Assembly (NCBI RefSeq): GCF_014638355.1
Contig: NZ_BMFK01000001.1
Location: 635,160-699,159, forward strand
Source: Priestia taiwanensis
Lineage (GTDB): Bacteria; Bacillota; Bacilli; Bacillales; Bacillaceae_G
Reading direction: 5' to 3'
DNA: 64,000 nucleotides
The translations under genes and the position numbers were made by a program. The notes beneath the pieces are model-generated. The model ran no database searches. It saw only the letters and a list, made by a program, of their open reading frames with translations, and was not told the DNA's origin. Of this stretch, positions 34,799-43,833 are shown one piece after another. Each line of letters starts with the position of its first letter. The stretch's first letter is position 1.

Positions 34799-35932
34799 AT
34801 GGATGAGCAGAACAAAGAAATACAGCGACTGCAAGCACTAAAAGAAATCGCGGAATTATTAAATGAAGCGACGGATTTACAGACGATGTTAGAGAAGGTG
34901 TTACACACTTTATTGAAAGAAATGAAATTGCAGACAGGATGGGTTTTCTTCATTGATAAGAATGGTGAACATCGTATGTTAGTAGATGAAAAATTGCCAC
35001 CGGCACTTACGTTGGAAGAGAAAAAGCCAATGTGTGAAGGTTCGTGTTGGTGTATTAATCGCTTTGTTGATGGTCGATTGCACAAAGCGACGAATATTAT
35101 TGAGTGCAAGCGAATTGAAGATGCGATTGAATATGAGTGGGGAGATACAGAACATGTTACTCACCATGCGACAATTCCACTTCGTGCTGGTGAAGAGCAG
35201 TTTGGTTTATTGAATGTAGCAGCCCCTCATAAAACACACTTTATAGAAGAGGAATTAGCACTATTAGAAGCAATTGCATATCAAATCGGTACAACCATTC
35301 AACGTATTCGTCTTGTCGAGAAAGAGCGGAAGTATGTCGTTGTGGCTGAAAGAAATAGACTTGCAAGAGATTTACATGACTCGGTTAAACAATTGCTTTT
35401 CTCGATTATGTTAACAGCACGTGGGACGCTTGATATGACGCAAGATGAAGAATTGCAACATATGCTTGCGTATATCGGAGAATTATCACAAGAGGCGCTG
35501 AATGAAATGACGTTACTCATTTGGCAACTACGCCCAGAAGGATTAGAAAAAGGATTAGCAGAAGCAATTCGAAATTATGCGAAGCTTCTCAGTATAGATG
35601 TTTGCATCCAAATTGAAGGTGTGTTGTCGTTAACGAGTGAGTTAGAAGAAGTTGTGTGGCGTATTAGTCAAGAAGCGCTCCATAACTGTAAGAAACATGC
35701 TAAGTGTGAACAAGTATTCATTCAGTTGAAAAGGAAAGATGCCTTTTTATCTATCCAAATTGAAGATAATGGTATTGGTTTTGTGAAAGAAAAGATAAGA
35801 GATTCTGCACTTGGGTTGAAAAATATGAAAGAGCGGATTGAGCTTATGAACGGAACATTTTGTATACATACTGAGCTAGGGAAAGGTACGAAGCTTGAAA
35901 TGGTTGTGCCGACTGGAAAGGGAGAGGGATAG
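34799..35932 (+). CDS. Sensor histidine kinase with GAF domain (NarL/DegS type)
   Basis: A 377-aa cytosolic kinase with no membrane helix. After a short coiled N-terminus (LQALKEIAELLNEATDLQTMLEKV) comes a GAF domain (about 20-175) that carries an unusual cysteine set CEGSCWCINR and IIECKRIED, which could bind a metal or an FeS cluster or sense redox. The HisKA_3 H-box is RNRLARDLHDSVKQ. The ATPase part has an N-box in SQEALHNCKKHA and the G-box DNGIGF. ATG at 34799 follows GGGTGAT. It overlaps the response regulator by one base. Confidence 0.88.
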   Translation: MDEQNKEIQRLQALKEIAELLNEATDLQTMLEKVLHTLLKEMKLQTGWVFFIDKNGEHRMLVDEKLPPALTLEEKKPMCEGSCWCINRFVDGRLHKATNIIECKRIEDAIEYEWGDTEHVTHHATIPLRAGEEQFGLLNVAAPHKTHFIEEELALLEAIAYQIGTTIQRIRLVEKERKYVVVAERNRLARDLHDSVKQLLFSIMLTARGTLDMTQDEELQHMLAYIGELSQEALNEMTLLIWQLRPEGLEKGLAEAIRNYAKLLSIDVCIQIEGVLSLTSELEEVVWRISQEALHNCKKHAKCEQVFIQLKRKDAFLSIQIEDNGIGFVKEKIRDSALGLKNMKERIELMNGTFCIHTELGKGTKLEMVVPTGKGEG

Positions 35933-36567
35933 TGAAGATTAAATTATTACTAGTGGAAGATCATCACATTGTTAGACGAGGGCTTGTTTTTTTCTTAAAG
36001 ACCAGACCTGAGTTTGATATTATTGGTGAGGCGGGGAACGGAGAAGAAGCATTAGCTTTTATCAAAAAAGAAAGACCTGATGTTGTGTTAATGGACATCT
36101 CGATGCCAAAAATGGATGGTATTGAAGCAACAAAAAGAGTGAAGGGATACGATGAGACGATTAAAGTATTAATGCTCAGTAGCTTCTCTGAACAAGACTA
36201 TGTGTTACCTGCGCTAGAAGCGGGTGCAGATGGTTATCAGTTGAAAGAAGTACAACCAGATCAACTAGTTGCGTCTATCGTTGCTGTGTATGAAGGGAAT
36301 ACAAACTTTCATCCGAAAGTGACACCAGTATTATTTAGAAAGGCTGTAGCGAAAGAGGAAAGTGAAAATGCTCTGTCGGAATTGACGAAAAGAGAATGTG
36401 ACGTCCTTCGTGAAATTGTGAATGGGAGGAGTAACAAGGAAATTGCAGCGGAATTACAGATTAAAGAACAAACAGTAAAGACACACGTATCAAATGTATT
36501 AGCTAAATTAAACGTAGATGATCGAACGCAAGCAGCGCTTTATGCGGTAAAGCATGGGCTTGTGTAG
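35932..36567 (+). CDS. LuxR/NarL-type response regulator
   Basis: A 211-aa regulator, partner of the kinase. The receiver domain has the acid pair in LLVEDHH, the phospho-acceptor Asp in VVLMDISMPKMDG (about 54), the Ser in MLSSFSE and the Lys in YQLKE. The C-terminal helix-turn-helix is LTKRECDVLREIVNGRSNKEIAAEL...TVKTHVSNVLAKLNV. The GTG start overlaps the kinase stop (TAGTG) and has GGGAGAGGG upstream. The target genes are not evident. Confidence 0.93.
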   Translation: MKIKLLLVEDHHIVRRGLVFFLKTRPEFDIIGEAGNGEEALAFIKKERPDVVLMDISMPKMDGIEATKRVKGYDETIKVLMLSSFSEQDYVLPALEAGADGYQLKEVQPDQLVASIVAVYEGNTNFHPKVTPVLFRKAVAKEESENALSELTKRECDVLREIVNGRSNKEIAAELQIKEQTVKTHVSNVLAKLNVDDRTQAALYAVKHGLV

Positions 36568-36730
36568 GTTAATAGATAAATACTTGAAAATTTCAAATGA
36601 CAATATGGATAAATTAGAGGGCGGACTAAATAATACACAAAATGAAAAATGGATTGCGAAAAAGCATGTAGAATTCTGGCATGAGTGTACTGATTTGTTG
36701 TTTCGTTTTGTAGATTTAGCAACGGAATAG
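36554..36730 (+). CDS. Possible small protein, 58 aa
   Basis: A frame overlapping the end of the response regulator by 14 bases encodes a polar, helical 58-aa peptide (or 41 aa from the Met at 36605) rich in Trp and Phe near its end (NEKWIAKKHVEFWHE...LLFRFVDLATE). It has no convincing ribosome binding site. It may be a real small gene, or the remains of a longer one between the two-component system and the kinase gene 9 bases downstream. I do not recognise the family. Confidence 0.35.
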   Translation: MGLCRLIDKYLKISNDNMDKLEGGLNNTQNEKWIAKKHVEFWHECTDLLFRFVDLATE

Positions 36731-36739
36731 GAGATTTGT

Positions 36740-37372
36740 ATGCCAATTATTTGTTTAGAAGGTGCGAGTGCTGTGGGGAAAACAACGACTTGCACTACAA
36801 TTGCTAACATAGGGAATACGTATGTGGTTCCTGAGGTGAATCTTTTATTCGAGCGCCCGAAGAACATGTCAAAAACATGGTATTTAGAGCGTCAAGTGGA
36901 ACGGTGGAAAATTGCCAAACGTAAGCTCTGTGAATATGATTTCGTTATTCTTGACGGAGATATATTTCAGCCACTGTGTTACAATTGGTGTTTTCATTTT
37001 GAGATATTTAATCAAAGCTTAACGTTCCTTCATGAGTTCTATGAGAGTGAGATAAAAGTAGGGAATATCTTATTTCCAGATAAATATTTCTATTTACATA
37101 CGAGTACGGATAACATAAGAAGTAGGAAAGAAAACGATCAAACGAGGCAACGAGGTAATTTTGAAAAACATATACGCATTATTGAGCCGCATCAACGATA
37201 TTACGAAGTGCTAAATCAATTCGTTCCACACATAGTACAACTAGTGGAGGCCAGTAATATGGAACATAATGTGAAAGTCATAATGGATAACGTACCTCTT
37301 GAGCCTTTATGCAAGGATTCAGAAGGGCTACTCAATCATATCACAGATTGGCTAACGAATAGTAAAGCATAA
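36740..37372 (+). CDS. P-loop nucleotide kinase-like protein
   Basis: A 210-aa AAA/P-loop protein. Walker A is LEGASAVGKTTT at residues 6-17; the Walker B-like strand is YDFVILDGDIFQPL. A basic lid region follows (HTSTDNIRSRKENDQTRQRGNFEKH). The layout is that of small-molecule or deoxynucleoside kinases, and it has no DNA-binding or ATPase partner domains. The substrate is unknown. An AGGAG site lies 6 bases before the ATG. Confidence 0.75.
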   Translation: MPIICLEGASAVGKTTTCTTIANIGNTYVVPEVNLLFERPKNMSKTWYLERQVERWKIAKRKLCEYDFVILDGDIFQPLCYNWCFHFEIFNQSLTFLHEFYESEIKVGNILFPDKYFYLHTSTDNIRSRKENDQTRQRGNFEKHIRIIEPHQRYYEVLNQFVPHIVQLVEASNMEHNVKVIMDNVPLEPLCKDSEGLLNHITDWLTNSKA

Positions 37373-37385
37373 AATATGCTAGTGA

Positions 37386-37415
37386 ACCTCATACAAAAGT
37401 ATGAGGTCTTGTTCA
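37386..37415 (+). terminator. Terminator after the P-loop kinase gene
   Basis: ACCTCATAC pairs perfectly with GTATGAGGT around AAAA, followed by CTTGTTC. The T tract is short. Confidence 0.65.
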
Positions 37416-37489
37416 TACTATTTTCTGATTGTCTCTCCCCCTTTATAGCGTTCTTATCTTCGGAATTATTTAGTAATATATGGTTATAA

Positions 37490-38050
<561 letters not shown>

Positions 38051-38051
38051 C

Positions 38052-39275
38052 ATGTCTTCTTTATATAAAGATTCTCGTTTGTACTACATTCTCGGGGCCA
38101 ATAGCTTATCTGCTATTGGTTCTGGAATTGTGATGATAGCAATTCCTTGGTTATTCATGAAAGAAGGCGGAGGAGAAGCGTTATATGGTTATGTGATGAT
38201 GGCTTCTACGCTGATTATGTTCTTACTTACACCGTTTGTAGGACAAAGTATCGATCGTTTTTCACGTAAGTCACTCTTATTAGTTAACGAAGGACTTGGT
38301 ATTGCAGTAATTGCATGTATGGTTATATGGGGCTTCATGGGTTACTCATATAGTTCCATTCATTACGTCATCATCTATATAACAGGTAGTTTTTATTATT
38401 TATTGTTTTATCCGACTGTGTTTGCGTTTAATCAAGAAATCTTTCAAGCGAATCAATATAAGGCATTAAGTGGTACGATGGAAATACAAGGACAACTGAC
38501 GCAAGTAATTGCTGGTGCCGTGGCTAGTCTTCTAGTGGAAGTCGTATCATTGAAATGGATTTTGTTTGTTGATTTGTTGTCCTTTATCGGTGCATTTCTT
38601 CTCTTTTTATGTGTTCCATATGCAAAGAAAGCTGTTGTGAAACAAAAAGCATCATTTAAGAAGCAGATGCTAGAAGGGATACATTTTATGAAAGGAAGAC
38701 CGCAGTTGTTTTGGTTCCTATTAGCGACCTATATGCCTTTTATTGGTGTGATGATGGGGAATTACTTACTTCCAGTTTATATTGTGGATGTTCTACAAGA
38801 AAGTGCATCGGTATATGCGATAGAAGGAATGATGTATGGAATAGGGGCGGTGCTTGCTGGGATTGGTATTCCTATTGTGATGAAATATATGAATCTAGAA
38901 GCCTCTATTATGCTGACAATGGTAATATACACAATTTCAATCACTGCAATGATAATCGAACCATCTGTTTTGGTTTTATATGGCCTTGCTATTTTTCATG
39001 CGATTGGAAACGCAGGAACACGTGTTGCACGTAATGTTCTTATGATGGAACAAATACCGAATGAAGTAATCGGTCGTGTCGATAGTGTATTCCGCTTAAT
39101 TGGCAACGGTATTCGTCTTTTGCTATTAATGATGTTCACAGCTGTTGTTACGAATGTTGGTGTGATGATTCCATTTTACGTTTTAAGTGTGATTTTAATT
39201 AGTGCGACTGTAGCGACGTTTTACTACTGTAAAGTAGAGAGAAAAGTAGAAGTTTTAGATGAGTCTATTGTATGA
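38052..39275 (+). CDS. MFS transporter
   Basis: A 407-aa, twelve-helix major facilitator of the type that exports drugs or small molecules. The helix 2-3 loop has FVGQSIDRFSRKSLL, the motif A-like sequence (G-x-x-x-D-R-x-x-R-[KR]), and a similar loop appears in the C half as EVIGRVDSVFRLIGNG, as in the MFS_3/enterobactin exporter group. It starts one base after the FMN reductase with a TTAGGAGTGG site inside that gene. The substrate is unknown. It may serve the next operon, but a strong hairpin separates them. Confidence 0.88.
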   Translation: MSSLYKDSRLYYILGANSLSAIGSGIVMIAIPWLFMKEGGGEALYGYVMMASTLIMFLLTPFVGQSIDRFSRKSLLLVNEGLGIAVIACMVIWGFMGYSYSSIHYVIIYITGSFYYLLFYPTVFAFNQEIFQANQYKALSGTMEIQGQLTQVIAGAVASLLVEVVSLKWILFVDLLSFIGAFLLFLCVPYAKKAVVKQKASFKKQMLEGIHFMKGRPQLFWFLLATYMPFIGVMMGNYLLPVYIVDVLQESASVYAIEGMMYGIGAVLAGIGIPIVMKYMNLEASIMLTMVIYTISITAMIIEPSVLVLYGLAIFHAIGNAGTRVARNVLMMEQIPNEVIGRVDSVFRLIGNGIRLLLLMMFTAVVTNVGVMIPFYVLSVILISATVATFYYCKVERKVEVLDESIV

Positions 39276-39300
39276 TACGAATCTATTACTGTTGTTGAAG

Positions 39301-39364
39301 GGAATAGGCTTTTCGTTAAGTTAGAGATGATTTTCTAGCTTAACGAAAAGTCTATTTCCATTTT
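39301..39364 (+). terminator. Long hairpin after the MFS gene
   Basis: An about 25-bp near-perfect stem (arms at 39301-39325 and 39334-39359, one bulge, two G-U) is followed by ATTTTTAGG. The core arms contain CTTTTCGTTAAG and CTTAACGAAAAG. The stem is unusually long for a terminator. Confidence 0.65.
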
Positions 39365-39445
39365 TAGGTACAAAAGTGTGGACATATTGTCTGAAAATTC
39401 TTAATATATGTATATCCCATAAATATGGAGAAGGAGGAAAGAGGC

Positions 39446-40711
39446 ATGGGACTAAAAAATAAACGCCTAGCAATTGTGGTGCAAAATATACATGTACCTT
39501 TTATTTTTGAGGAAGCAGAAGCGATGGGGATTAACGTAACGTTTTTTCACCATCAGAAGGAAGTGAATCTGAATCATCTTAAAGGTGTGCAAAAATTTAT
39601 ACCAATTGATTTATTCCATCATCCAGATAAAGCTGTTGATATCGTGAAGAGCGAGCATGAGAGAAATCCTTTTGATGGTATCATGACATTTTATGAGCCT
39701 GCTTTAGAGTTTGTCGCTCGATTAGCGGAAGAGTTGCGATTGCCTGGCTTAGCGACTTCTGTAATTGAGAATTGCCGTAATAAGAACAACATGCGAGGGA
39801 TGTTGAAAAAAAATGGGTTGAATGTTCCACACTTTAAAGAATATGAGAACGAAGTGGATGTAACTAATTTTTCTTTCGAATATCCTGTTGTAGTCAAACC
39901 TTCTAATGGATTTGCTAGTCAAGGAGTAACGAGAGCGAATACGAAGAAAGAACTTATTGAAAGCATAGAAAAGGTACGAAAGGTGAATACAGAAGATCTT
40001 GGACAATTTACAGGGAATAAAACGAGTATTGTTATTGAACAATTTATAGATGGTCCTGAGTTTGCGATTGAAACGTTCTCTATACAAGAAGAGGTTCGAG
40101 TACTTTCTATCGGCTATAAAGGAGATTGTAAAGGTCCTTTCTTTGAAGAAAGTATTTATATAGCTCCAGCTCAATTAGAAGAAAATGTGATGGAGTCTAT
40201 TTCGCAAGAAGCATCAAAAGCAGTTAGGGCGTTAGGGATTGTAGATGGTCCTGCTCACGTTGAATTGCGTCTAGATTCAGCAGGGAAGCCTTACGTCATT
40301 GAAATAGGTGCGCGTATAGGAGGATCAGGTATTTCTCATTATATTGTGAAAGCAAGTACAGGTATTAACTATATGGAGTTGGCTTTTAAGTATGTATTAG
40401 GTGTACAAGATTGTGATGCATACAACAATGAAAAGAAGATTCATAAAGTAGCAGGTAACTATATTATTCCTGTTCAAGGTCACGGAATTGTGGAAGGGTT
40501 TGAAGGAATAGACTCTGTACGTGCAGATATGGAAGTGAACAGAGTACTTATGTTTATGGCGAAAGGTACAGAGGTTTTACCATATCCACACTTTTCGGGC
40601 TATCCAGGATTCATCTTAACAACTCATGAGTCGTATTCTGATTGCGAGCGATATTACACATATTTAGATAACAACGTGAAAGTCATTTATAGAAATGAAG
40701 TAAACGTATAA
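39446..40711 (+). CDS. ATP-grasp ligase (L-amino acid ligase BacD-like)
   Basis: A 421-aa ATP-grasp enzyme that probably forms a peptide or amide bond using ATP and a carboxyl phosphate. The N-terminal Rossmann part ends at VIENCRNKNNMRGMLKKNGLNVP, a segment resembling BacD (E-N-x-R-D-K-N-x-M). The ATP-binding lid is FEYPVVVKPSNGFASQGV with IVIEQFIDGPEFAIETFS. The metal-binding part is HVELRLDSAGKPYVIEIGARIGGSG (E and E/N). The start is fixed by AAGGAGG 8 bases upstream. First gene of a four-gene operon with a BacA-like protein, an exporter and a DUF6421-like protein. Confidence 0.85.
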   Translation: MGLKNKRLAIVVQNIHVPFIFEEAEAMGINVTFFHHQKEVNLNHLKGVQKFIPIDLFHHPDKAVDIVKSEHERNPFDGIMTFYEPALEFVARLAEELRLPGLATSVIENCRNKNNMRGMLKKNGLNVPHFKEYENEVDVTNFSFEYPVVVKPSNGFASQGVTRANTKKELIESIEKVRKVNTEDLGQFTGNKTSIVIEQFIDGPEFAIETFSIQEEVRVLSIGYKGDCKGPFFEESIYIAPAQLEENVMESISQEASKAVRALGIVDGPAHVELRLDSAGKPYVIEIGARIGGSGISHYIVKASTGINYMELAFKYVLGVQDCDAYNNEKKIHKVAGNYIIPVQGHGIVEGFEGIDSVRADMEVNRVLMFMAKGTEVLPYPHFSGYPGFILTTHESYSDCERYYTYLDNNVKVIYRNEVNV

Positions 40712-40727
40712 AAGGAGAAGAAAGGAT

Positions 40728-41291
40728 ATGTTTGTTAAGGGGTTATCTGTTCCACAAAATAAGCAAGACCATGCTATTACTATCATTCACACTTTGGGTC
40801 CTAAAGGAACTAATTGTGAAAAAGCTGGAAGGCTATGGTTGGAATGCCAAGGTGTTCAGGGAGAAGTTTTTCTACATGGTACGTTAGAGGAAGCGCTAAT
40901 TCATGTTAAGAAGACGGAAGGGTCAGCTCTTTTAGGATGTGCAGTATATCCTGATTTACATCATATAGTATTCAAAAATTTAACTGATTTAGAGCTCATT
41001 GATAGTTTTATTATGCCTACGTATAACATGGTACTTGCTTCTAGAGAGCCAATAGAACTAAATCATGATACGAGTATTGCTTCGCATCCTGCCCCAGTTA
41101 ATTTAGCACACGCTATTAGCGACAATATAAGCTTGGTGAATAGCAATTCTCAAGCGGCGGTGGACTGTCTAGAAGGAAAAGTGGATGCGTGTGTTACAAC
41201 GATTAAAGCTGCTAATGAAAAAGGGCTAATTGTGATAAAAGACTTTGGAGAAGTGCCTATGTGCTTTACTATTCACGGAAGAAAGGGATAG
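40728..41291 (+). CDS. Prephenate decarboxylase/dehydratase-like protein (BacA-like)
   Basis: A 187-aa protein with the periplasmic-binding-like fold of prephenate dehydratase. HTLGPKGTNCEKA matches the L-G-P-[EK]-G-T motif. IASHPAPVNLAH, LVNSNSQAAVDCLEGKVDACVTT and EVPMCFTIHGRKG match, from memory, the corresponding segments of B. subtilis BacA, which decarboxylates prephenate without aromatising it in bacilysin/anticapsin synthesis. The usual dehydratase ACT domain is missing, as in BacA. It lies 16 bases after the ATP-grasp gene with an AAAGGAG site. The activity here is inferred; only similarity is seen. Confidence 0.75.
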   Translation: MFVKGLSVPQNKQDHAITIIHTLGPKGTNCEKAGRLWLECQGVQGEVFLHGTLEEALIHVKKTEGSALLGCAVYPDLHHIVFKNLTDLELIDSFIMPTYNMVLASREPIELNHDTSIASHPAPVNLAHAISDNISLVNSNSQAAVDCLEGKVDACVTTIKAANEKGLIVIKDFGEVPMCFTIHGRKG

Positions 41292-41324
41292 CGGTTTCCA
41301 AACTAAAAGAAATAAGGTGAAAGA

Positions 41325-42302
41325 ATGATTTCTATAGTGACTCGTATTCATGTACACCTTTTATTTTGTCTGTTGGCTATTATAGGAGGAACAACATGGG
41401 CGTTCCAAAAGACAGGATTGGAAGATAGCTTACCTTTATGGTCAGCTAGTATGCGCTTTTTACTAGCTAGTTTGTTAATAGCATTCTTTCTTTGTATTAC
41501 AAAAAAGATAGTCGTTTCAAAAGAAGTGGTAATGATTTCCGGATTAAATGGGCTTATGTACTTTGCAATACCATTTGGTTCTGTTTATTGGGCTTCCGTA
41601 TATTTGCCGAGTGGGCTAGTTTCTGTTTTAGCTGCGAGCATTTCTGTTTTTGCTCTGTTCATTAATAGGTTATTTAAAGGTACACCAGCTACAAAAGGAC
41701 AAAAAATAGGTGTAGCCTTTTGTTTAATCGGAATGAGTATCGTCTTTGGGAATCAATTATTGATTAAAGGGGATTTAATTCAGCTAGTCGCAATGGGGAT
41801 TATTTTAGTAGCGATGTTGGGATCTGCTTTTGTTACTGTCTATGTACAATCTCGAATTAAGTCGTTACCTATCATGACTTTTACCTCTTTTTCTATGCTT
41901 AGTGGAGGAGTATTTTTATTAGTGATTAGTTTGATTATAGAAGATGGTAACCGAGGTTTTTCTGGGATCAGTCTTATATCGTTATTGTATTTAGCTATTG
42001 TAGGTTCTGTTGTAGGTTTTTCTCTTAACATGTATTTGCTGAAAAAATGGCATATCTCTAAGGCGACGGCACATTTGTTTATTTCCCCAATTATTGCTTT
42101 GTATGTAGGTTTTGTATTTCTAAATGAAACTCTTCATAATCAAGTGTATGTAGGAACACTCTGTGTGCTAGTGGGTGTGATCCTCATTAATTTAAAAAAG
42201 AAGGTAGAAAAGCAAACAAAAGAACACCTTAGTGAAACCTCTAAAAAAACTTGTGAAATAAATAGCATGTCAAAAAAGGAGGATATGAATGTTGTTAACT
42301 AA
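41325..42302 (+). CDS. EamA family transporter (DMT superfamily)
   Basis: A 325-aa, ten-helix protein made of two EamA repeats. The first repeat shows GGTTWAFQKTGLEDSLPLWSASMRFLLASLL; the second ends SKATAHLFISPIIALYVGFVFLNETLHN, the usual P-x-x-A-x-x-x-x-x-x-x-x-E motif. Such proteins export amino acids and small metabolites, which suits a dipeptide operon. The start has an AAGGTGAAAGA site. A 30-residue polar tail extends past the last helix and overlaps the next gene by 14 bases. Confidence 0.88.
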   Translation: MISIVTRIHVHLLFCLLAIIGGTTWAFQKTGLEDSLPLWSASMRFLLASLLIAFFLCITKKIVVSKEVVMISGLNGLMYFAIPFGSVYWASVYLPSGLVSVLAASISVFALFINRLFKGTPATKGQKIGVAFCLIGMSIVFGNQLLIKGDLIQLVAMGIILVAMLGSAFVTVYVQSRIKSLPIMTFTSFSMLSGGVFLLVISLIIEDGNRGFSGISLISLLYLAIVGSVVGFSLNMYLLKKWHISKATAHLFISPIIALYVGFVFLNETLHNQVYVGTLCVLVGVILINLKKKVEKQTKEHLSETSKKTCEINSMSKKEDMNVVN

Positions 42303-43527
42303 AAGTCATACGCATGATTTGGTCAATATACTAAAAGATAAAGTGTTACCTAATTTAGAAGAAATAAGGAACTATCAAGGGACAAATGGAGAAATAATAA
42401 AAAATCATGAAAGAGCTAAAGTGATTTTATTGGATGTAGTTGCTGTCACAGAAGCAATCTATGAGTCTCTGCATTTAACAACTGTATGGAATGCATTTAA
42501 AAAGGACGTGTTAGATTGGATAGAGAGAGGTATAGATCAAACACCTTATTTTGATCGAACATTACTCGCGTATTCTCCACCTGCAAATGGAGAAGGGACA
42601 TTTTTCTTGGGTCCAATAGTAACTCCTAACGGTCCGACTCAAAGGGGGTTTTATTTAGAGGCGTTCTTAGCAGTTCGGGAAGAGCCTGAAATAATGAAAT
42701 CAATTGAAGAGGACTTACCTCATCCGAAAAATGGATGTGAATCTTTGAAATTAATAATTGGAACTCAAGGGTTTATGGAGGGAAAATGCATTGTGTTTTT
42801 TCCGGAGAATGTAAAAACAAAGGAAAACGTTACAAGTCAAAACTTCGCCATGTTTTTCTTTAATAAGTTCCATCGTATATACAATGAGGATACCTTAAAG
42901 AGAGCGGGTACGATATTCCCTGATTTTAACTTTAAGTCTACTTCTATGAGTAGAGAAGACACGTATAAAGCAAGGGTAATATGGGGCTATTTACACGACT
43001 ATTATCATCATTGTGGAAAGAAGCCTTTTGATCAGCATATACAAGCTAAAATGAATTTCTTCGCAGGGATACTTGAAGAAGTTAAAGTTGATTGTCAGAC
43101 GATTCTTACTCTGACTGAAAAGAAATACTCTTATTGGGAAGAGATAACGGAATTTGTTCTATTTGAACGTCTTTTAAGATACCCTAGTCAGCATAATGCA
43201 GCTAGAAATTTCGATTCAGGAACGGGATTTTTTCTTTTTAGCTGGTTAGTTATAAATGGAAACTCCATCGTGAGAGATGATAATTGGCTACATTTAGATG
43301 TAACACAATGTCTACAGGAGTTACGAGCTTTAGTAGAGGAGATTGAAGAGTTAGAAACAATTCACGATGATTACCATTATAAGCAAGAAGCTGAACGCTA
43401 TGTTCGACAATATTTATTACCAAGTGATAATGGGGATAAATTTATCATTCCAGACAAGTATTTTATTAATGAGCAAAATAAAGGTATTCAAATCCCTTAT
43501 TTAACATTTAACGAAAGCAACCTTTAA
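42289..43527 (+). CDS. DUF6421-like protein with metal-site-like residues
   Basis: A 412-aa soluble protein, last of the operon. I recall similar proteins as DUF6421 but know no activity. A central helical part has YLHDYYHHCGKKPFDQH, then GILEEVKVDCQTIL about 40 residues later, EFVLFERLLRYPSQHN and NFDSGTGFFLFSWL. The H-x3-HH, E-x3-D and E-R pattern on successive helices looks like a metal-binding enzyme core. An ideal AGGAGG is 6 bases before the ATG, and the gene overlaps the exporter gene, so it is part of the same pathway. It may tailor the product. Confidence 0.65.
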   Translation: MLLTKSHTHDLVNILKDKVLPNLEEIRNYQGTNGEIIKNHERAKVILLDVVAVTEAIYESLHLTTVWNAFKKDVLDWIERGIDQTPYFDRTLLAYSPPANGEGTFFLGPIVTPNGPTQRGFYLEAFLAVREEPEIMKSIEEDLPHPKNGCESLKLIIGTQGFMEGKCIVFFPENVKTKENVTSQNFAMFFFNKFHRIYNEDTLKRAGTIFPDFNFKSTSMSREDTYKARVIWGYLHDYYHHCGKKPFDQHIQAKMNFFAGILEEVKVDCQTILTLTEKKYSYWEEITEFVLFERLLRYPSQHNAARNFDSGTGFFLFSWLVINGNSIVRDDNWLHLDVTQCLQELRALVEEIEELETIHDDYHYKQEAERYVRQYLLPSDNGDKFIIPDKYFINEQNKGIQIPYLTFNESNL

Positions 43528-43623
43528 ATAAAGAGAGAGCGAATTCTGTTGAATAGTCATGTTGACACTAGGTCAAGTAATAGTCGTTGCTGGGTTGTTT
43601 AATCTAACGTTATCTATAAGGAG

Positions 43624-43662
43624 ATGTAGCATGAGTAACAATATGCTACATTTTCTTTTTTG
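43624..43662 (+). terminator. Terminator of the BacA-like operon
   Basis: ATGTAGCAT pairs with ATGCTACAT around a 10-base loop, then TTTCTTTTTTG. The rest of the 306-bp gap between 43527 and the MerR gene holds only the promoter at 43784. Confidence 0.75.
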
Positions 43663-43783
43663 TTTGTCATTGTAATAGGAGATTAATTATAAGTTGTTCA
43701 TACATCGAATAGATAGCGTCTACTCGATGCTAACTTTGTTTATTGATGATGAACTTTTTTCGAAAAGATGTAGAGAAATAGTA

Positions 43784-43814
43784 TTGACCTTGACGTTACG
43801 TTATACTTTAACAT
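43784..43814 (+). promoter_or_regulatory. MerR-type promoter and operator
   Basis: TTGACC and TAACAT are 19 bp apart, the overlong spacer used by MerR regulators. The spacer holds ACGTTACGT, a symmetric site close to its centre. This suggests autoregulation of the gene at 43834. Confidence 0.5.
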
Positions 43815-43833
43815 AAAGGATGAGGTGATAATC

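Noticed and set aside
39749..40174. 141-codon minus-strand frame inside the ATP-grasp gene
   Set aside because: Antisense shadow with unlikely composition (very rich in Arg, Phe and Tyr) and no start signal.
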